Shown: in pieces, positions 59,719 through 64,000 of the stretch
How positions within the stretch are numbered: the first letter of the stretch is position 1
How the letters are laid out: each line of letters starts with the position of its first letter
Source: Chelatococcus reniformis
GTDB lineage: Bacteria; Pseudomonadota; Alphaproteobacteria; Rhizobiales; Beijerinckiaceae
Direction of reading: 5' to 3'
Assembly: GCF_014640075.1 (NCBI RefSeq)
Contig: NZ_BMGG01000002.1
Location: 310,001-374,000, forward strand
Length of the DNA: 64,000 nt
The notes under the pieces: model-generated
What the model saw: only the letters and a program-made list of their open reading frames with translations
The model's database searches: none
What the model was told of the DNA's origin: nothing
Program-made: the position numbers and the translations under genes

Positions 59719-62478
59719 TTGGAGCGAAGCCTGTTCCGGTACATCTGGCGCCACTCCCGCCGCGATCAGCTCGTCATTTTCGCGGTCGTGCTCGCGTCGT
59801 TGCCGTTCTACTACTGGTCGCTGGATCTGCCCAAGCGCATCGTCAACGAGGCGATTCAGGGCGGCGCCTTCAAGAGCGGCAAGACCTCCACCACGTTCTT
59901 CGAGATCAGCTTCGATCTCCCGGGGTTTCTCGGCGGCCGTCACGTCGAGCTCTTTCACGGCCTCGACGTGGGCCAGCTCGGGTTGCTGTTCGGCCTGTCG
60001 AGCCTGTTCCTGTTCTTCGTGCTGATCAACGGCGCGTTCAAGTATTGGATCAACGTCGCCAAGGGCGCGCTGGGTGAGCGCATGTTGCGCCGGCTGCGCT
60101 TCGACCTGTTCGCCATCACGCTCCGGTTTCAGCCGGAGACGCTGCGTACGGTCAAGTCGTCGGAAACGGCGACGATGATCAAGGACGAGGTGGAGCCAGT
60201 CGGCGGCTTCATCGGCGATGCCCTGGTGGCGCCCATGCTGCTGGGCTCGCAGGCGCTCACTGCGATGGCCTTCATCCTGATGCAGAACCTCTGGCTCGGC
60301 ATCATCGCGGGCAGCATCGTAGCGGTGCAGTTCACGGTCATTCCGCGGATGCGCCGCATCCAGCTGCGCCTCGGCAAGCAGCGGCAGCTGCTCTCGCGGC
60401 GCCTTGCCGGCAAGGTCGGCGAAGTGGTGGACGGGCTGGAGGCCGTCCACGTGCATGATGCCACCGCCTGGGAAAAGGCGGACATGGGGCAGCGCCTCTA
60501 TGAGCTTTTCGACCTGCGCTTCCGCATCTATAAATGGAAGTTTCTGGTCAAGTTCCTGAACAACCTGCTGGCGCAGATCACGCCGTTCTTCTTCTACGCG
60601 GTCGGCGGTTACTTCGCGCTCAAGGGCACGCTCGACATCGGCCAGCTCGTCGCCGTCATCGCCGCCTATCGCGATCTGCCGCCGCCGCTCAAGGAGCTGA
60701 TCGACTGGGATCAGCAGCGTCTCGACGTCCAGATCAAATACGACCAGGTGGTCCAGCAGTTCTCGCCGGACCGGCTGTTCCCGACGGAGATGTTCGAGCC
60801 CGCCGAGGAGGCGCCACACCTCACCGGCCCGGTCAAGGCCGAAGACCTCCAGATCACCGATGCGCACGGGACTCCCATCCTCGAGCATCTGAGCTTCGAG
60901 CAGCAACTGCCCGTGCATCTGGCCCTCGTCGGTGACGGGACGCTGGCAGCCAGTGCCGTGGCGAGGGTGCTGGCGCGGCGCATCACCGACTACCGCGGCC
61001 GCATCCTCTATGGCGGTCAGGATCTCTCCCGCATCCCCGAATCGGTCATCGGCCGGCGCCTGGCCTATGCCGGTCCCGACCCGGTGCTGTTTCCCGGATC
61101 GCTCCGCGACAACCTGATCTACGGCCTGCGCCGCCAGCCCAAGTCCGGCGGCGACGCTGACAGCGCGGCGGAGCGCATCCGCCGCAGCGAGGCCCTGCGA
61201 ACCGGCAACCCTCTGCCTACGCCCGGCGCGGAATGGGTCGACTTCGCCGCGGTCGGCGTCTCCGACGAGGAGGAGCTCGACCAATATCTGATCAACATCC
61301 TCAGCATGGTCGGGCTGCACGACACGCTGTTCCGGTTCGGTCTGCTCGGCCGGGTCGATCCGCACCGCTATCCCGAGCTTGCCGAGCGCCTGATCGAGGC
61401 GCGCCATCAACTGCGCGACCAGATGGCCGACGCCGGCGTCGCCCATCTCGTCGAGACGTTCGATATCGACCGCTACAACACGCAGGCGACGATCGGCGAG
61501 AACCTGCTCTTCGGCGTGCCGCTCGGGCAGCCGTTCAAGGGACGGGGCCTCGCCGCCAATCCGGTCGTTCGCAAGGTCCTCGATGCCGGTCGGCTGACCC
61601 CGGACCTGCTGCGCATCGGCGCTCGCATCGCCACCACCATGTCGGAGATCTTCCGCGACCTGCCGCCCGGCCATCCGCTGTTCGAGCAGTTCTCGTTCAT
61701 CGCCGCCGACGAGCTCGACGAGTATGACGAGATTGTGCGCCGCTGGACGGTTCGGGGCGAAGCTGGCCTCGTCGGCGACGACCGCAGCCGGCTGATCGCG
61801 CTGCCGCTCGACTATATCGAGCCGCGCCACCGTCTCGGCATGCTCGACGACGGCCTGCGCGAGCGCATGCTCCAGGCCCGCCATGCCTTCCACGAGGCGC
61901 TCGAGGACAGCATCTGGAAGGGCATGGTCGAATTCTACGACGACCAGGCCGTCTGCGGCGCCGCGCCCTTGCGCGACAATCTGCTGTTCGGCCGCGCCGC
62001 TTACAACGTCGCCGACGCCCAGCCGCGCGTGACGGCCATGATGACCACCCTGATCGACGAGCTCGGGCTCAGGCTCGACGTGGAGCGCGTCGGCCTCGAC
62101 TATCAGATCGGGCCGGCCGGCCGGCTGCTGTCGCAGCCACAGCGCGCTGCGGTTTATCTCGGCCGCTGCCTTGCCAAGCAGCCCGACGTGCTCATCCTGG
62201 ACGGCGTGTTCTCGGCTTTCGGTGATACACAGATCAAGCCGATGCTCGAGGCGATCGTGGAGCGTTTCCGCGACAGGTCGATCGTCGCCGTGCTGCGTCG
62301 CGAGGATCAGGCCGATCCACGTCACTTCGAGATGCTCGTGCGCTTCGAAGGGACACAGCCGCATATCGTCCGCGGAGGCCGTGCCGGCGCGAACGGGCAG
62401 AGCGAGCCCGATGATCAGGACGGGCAGGAGCGGGGGGGCGCCGAGCGCGAGCCCGCCATTGTGGGGAATCGGATATGA
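59719..62478 (+). CDS. ABC-exporter-like protein with degenerate, expanded nucleotide-binding domain
   Basis: A 919-residue protein. Residues 1 to about 340 form the six-helix exporter membrane domain. The following ATPase domain is recognisable but all key residues are lost. Walker A reads GDGTLAAS (405-412, Ala411 for Lys), the Q-loop Gln is Pro453, LSGGQ is LSQPQ (804-808), the Walker B Glu is Gly829 and the switch His is Arg860. The stretch between the Q-loop and the signature is about 350 residues instead of about 60, and its NL-x-x-G element occurs three times (465-469, 595-599, 754-758). The start is a TTG with GGAGAGGG upstream. ATP hydrolysis looks impossible; it may be a scaffold, channel or regulated exporter. 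It overlaps the cNMP-binding gene by 4 bp. Confidence 0.85.
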   Translation: MERSLFRYIWRHSRRDQLVIFAVVLASLPFYYWSLDLPKRIVNEAIQGGAFKSGKTSTTFFEISFDLPGFLGGRHVELFHGLDVGQLGLLFGLSSLFLFFVLINGAFKYWINVAKGALGERMLRRLRFDLFAITLRFQPETLRTVKSSETATMIKDEVEPVGGFIGDALVAPMLLGSQALTAMAFILMQNLWLGIIAGSIVAVQFTVIPRMRRIQLRLGKQRQLLSRRLAGKVGEVVDGLEAVHVHDATAWEKADMGQRLYELFDLRFRIYKWKFLVKFLNNLLAQITPFFFYAVGGYFALKGTLDIGQLVAVIAAYRDLPPPLKELIDWDQQRLDVQIKYDQVVQQFSPDRLFPTEMFEPAEEAPHLTGPVKAEDLQITDAHGTPILEHLSFEQQLPVHLALVGDGTLAASAVARVLARRITDYRGRILYGGQDLSRIPESVIGRRLAYAGPDPVLFPGSLRDNLIYGLRRQPKSGGDADSAAERIRRSEALRTGNPLPTPGAEWVDFAAVGVSDEEELDQYLINILSMVGLHDTLFRFGLLGRVDPHRYPELAERLIEARHQLRDQMADAGVAHLVETFDIDRYNTQATIGENLLFGVPLGQPFKGRGLAANPVVRKVLDAGRLTPDLLRIGARIATTMSEIFRDLPPGHPLFEQFSFIAADELDEYDEIVRRWTVRGEAGLVGDDRSRLIALPLDYIEPRHRLGMLDDGLRERMLQARHAFHEALEDSIWKGMVEFYDDQAVCGAAPLRDNLLFGRAAYNVADAQPRVTAMMTTLIDELGLRLDVERVGLDYQIGPAGRLLSQPQRAAVYLGRCLAKQPDVLILDGVFSAFGDTQIKPMLEAIVERFRDRSIVAVLRREDQADPRHFEMLVRFEGTQPHIVRGGRAGANGQSEPDDQDGQERGGAEREPAIVGNRI

Positions 62479-62912
62479 CCCTCGAAACGGAAGTGCAGAC
62501 GTTGCGTCTGGTGCCGATGTTCAAGGACATCGATGCCGCGCGCCTCAAGCTGCTCGCCTTCACCAGTGAGCGGGTGAACTTCGCCCCGGACCAGCGCTTC
62601 TTCTCGCAGGGGGATGCGGGCGATGCCGCCTACGTGATCCTCGACGGTGTCGCGCACGTGCTGCTGGAAACGCCGAACGGTCAGCTCAAGGTGGCCGAGT
62701 TCGGCCGCAACGACCTGGTCGGCGAAATGGCGGTGCTGGCCGAAACTCCTCGCTCGGCGACGGTGACGGCCCAGGGCGAGGTCATCGCTTTGCGCATCGA
62801 CAAGCACGTCTTCATCGAGCTGCTCAGCCAGTTCCCGCAAATGGCCATCGCCGTGATGCGCGAGCTCGCCAAGCGCCTGGAGCGCACCAACGCCCGCCTG
62901 GCGCGGCAGTAG
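62475..62912 (+). CDS. Stand-alone cyclic-nucleotide-binding domain protein
   Basis: A 145-residue protein consisting of one CRP-type cNMP-binding domain and a short helical tail, with no DNA-binding helix-turn-helix. The phosphate-binding cassette is intact: VGEMAVLAETPRSATV with Glu84 for the ribose and Arg93 for the cyclic phosphate. It therefore probably senses cAMP or cGMP and acts through protein contact. The ATGA overlap with the degenerate exporter gene makes that protein the obvious partner. Confidence 0.9.
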   Translation: MTLETEVQTLRLVPMFKDIDAARLKLLAFTSERVNFAPDQRFFSQGDAGDAAYVILDGVAHVLLETPNGQLKVAEFGRNDLVGEMAVLAETPRSATVTAQGEVIALRIDKHVFIELLSQFPQMAIAVMRELAKRLERTNARLARQ

Positions 62913-63011
62913 ACGGCGCCGTCCCCGGTCTGTCCGACTGACGGTGTCGTGCCCGCCCGGTGCGTCCCTCAAATCGAGGGGCTTGATCCGATCGCGACGC
63001 GCACAAGCCGA

Positions 63012-63797
63012 TCAGTCGAGCAGCCCGGCGATCAGCCGATCCGAGGTCTTGCCGACCTCGCGCAGCGTAGCCAGCCCGGAATCGACGAGCGCGCGGGGTG
63101 ACACCGCATCGAAGTTCACCCGGAAGCCGCCGTCGCGGGGGCGCTCCCGCTCGGCGACGGCGAGCGGGCTGGGGATCGGCCGCGGCGGCCTGAGCGCGGC
63201 ATTCGTTCTCCCGAGCGTGATCCGGGTCGGCTCGACTGCCCGCTGCGGCGCCGGCTTACCGGAGCCGATCTGGTCGTCGATCATCGCCAGCATGCGATCG
63301 CTGAAGCTGGTCAGGCTGTCGGGCTCGGGCGCCGGCGGCGATATCGGCGTCCGCTGTGGGGGAAGCGGCGCCAGCGCCGGCGATGAGGCGACGACCGGGG
63401 CCGCAGCAGGCGCCCGCGCCGGCGCGGGCTTGGGGCCCAGTGACACGGCCGCGGCCTCCACAGACCTTCTCGCCACCGCCACCCGCACGGCCTGGGCGGG
63501 AAAATCTCGGCCCCCGAGATCGCCGGCGAAGCTGAACGTGGTCGGTGGCTGGGGCAGGAGGTTCAGGCCCCGCCCCACGTCGAAGGCGAAGGTGCCGTTG
63601 GAGCGGGCCTCGAACTTGCCGTCGGCCGCAACCGAGGTGAACGACGGCAGCGTCCGCGGCGGCTTTCCCGCGCGGGCGAGGTTGTGCTGCACCATGGCGG
63701 CCGCGAACAGCGCCGAGGCGCCGATGAACAGGTGCACGGCAAACCGCGGCGTCTCAACCTGAATTCGGCGTGCCAGTTCGAGCACGGGGCCTCGCAA
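63012..63797 (-). CDS. Hypothetical membrane-anchored Pro/Ala-rich protein
   Basis: A 261-residue protein with one probable N-terminal membrane helix (about 19-37, FAVHLFIGASALFAAAMVQ) and a mature part that is largely Pro/Ala-rich and disordered (about 115-165). Short ordered segments include SFSDRMLAMIDDQIGSG and the C-terminal LREVGKTSDRLIAGLLD. I recognise no family. The start is uncertain: TTG at 63797 or GTG at 63785. It converges on the cNMP-binding gene, 99 bp away. Confidence 0.5.
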   Translation of the reverse strand: MRGPVLELARRIQVETPRFAVHLFIGASALFAAAMVQHNLARAGKPPRTLPSFTSVAADGKFEARSNGTFAFDVGRGLNLLPQPPTTFSFAGDLGGRDFPAQAVRVAVARRSVEAAAVSLGPKPAPARAPAAAPVVASSPALAPLPPQRTPISPPAPEPDSLTSFSDRMLAMIDDQIGSGKPAPQRAVEPTRITLGRTNAALRPPRPIPSPLAVAERERPRDGGFRVNFDAVSPRALVDSGLATLREVGKTSDRLIAGLLD

Positions 63798-64000
63798 GCG
63801 GATACCACGTTGGGTTGTCCGCTACTCTGCCGAGCTTTCAGGCAGAAATCGGGCCTGTCCGAGGCGGCAAGGGGCCATGTGGCGGGCCGTTTCGGGCCTC
63901 TGTCCCGAGCGGCTGCGGCAGGCATCCGCGGCCGCCGTGCCACTGCGGCTCGGCGCGTCATCCGTCGCGGTCGGCGCGCTCCATCCAGCGGATGAGCGGC
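63798..64000. other. Right-edge interval, possible 3' end of another minus-strand gene
   Basis: No complete gene is seen. On the minus strand the last bases read ...RWMERADRDG followed by TGA at 63960-63958, which has the look of a protein C-terminus from a gene entering from the right. Only about 14 codons are visible, so this is tentative. Between 63798 and 63957 nothing is supported. Confidence 0.3.

Overview
The window is high-GC DNA with densely packed genes, many 4-bp ATGA/GTGA overlaps and frequent GTG/TTG starts. It carries promoter motifs of the EcfG general-stress type and mosaic palindromic intergenic repeats of a kind common in rhizobia. Together these point to an alphaproteobacterium, probably of the Hyphomicrobiales (Rhizobiales). 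The genus cannot be fixed from the sequence alone. No rRNA, tRNA, CRISPR array, transposase or phage gene was recognised.

Layout. (1) 1-5.5 kb is a stress island: a gene leaving the left edge, a DUF3309 peptide, two small hypotheticals, a YciE/YciF ferritin-like protein and trehalose synthesis genes otsB and otsA. Four perfect GGAAC-N16/17-CGTT promoters lie in it. (2) 5.5-15.3 kb, minus strand, is a probable organosulfur utilisation cluster: an FMN-dependent NtaA/SnaA/DszA-type monooxygenase, a complete branched-chain-type ABC importer and two SfnB-like flavoproteins, one of them frameshifted. (3) 15.3-20.7 kb holds an unknown protein, a VOC protein, a DEAD-box RNA helicase and a peptidoglycan-binding protein with a degenerate serine-protease domain. 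(4) 20.7-31.2 kb is phenylacetate catabolism: paaX, then paaABCDE-paaI-paaK from a strong promoter, followed by EthD, P450, thioesterase and an orphan importer binding protein. (5) 31.3-38.7 kb is the alpha-2-macroglobulin/PbpC pair. (6) 38.9-45.2 kb is mixed: PRC-barrel protein, topoisomerase IB, thioesterase, DUF4153 membrane protein, LysR and TetR regulators. (7) 45.3-47.4 kb is a natural fusion of an FAD monooxygenase to an alpha/beta hydrolase, under a likely TetR operator. (8) 47.5-53.5 kb is a peptide/nickel-type ABC importer operon. (9) 53.7-62.9 kb is an envelope-glycan-like locus: four glycosyltransferase genes, one fused to a polysaccharide deacetylase, divergent from an ABC-exporter-like protein whose ATPase motifs are all lost and from a small cyclic-nucleotide-binding protein.

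How the parts work together. PaaK activates phenylacetate and PaaABCE epoxidises phenylacetyl-CoA; the lower pathway (paaG, Z, J, F, H) is not in the window. OtsA makes trehalose-6-phosphate and OtsB dephosphorylates it. The most unusual part is region 9: the dead-ATPase exporter homologue, its cNMP-binding partner and the flanking glycosyltransferases may form an uncharacterised glycan assembly or export system. The monooxygenase-hydrolase fusion is the second.
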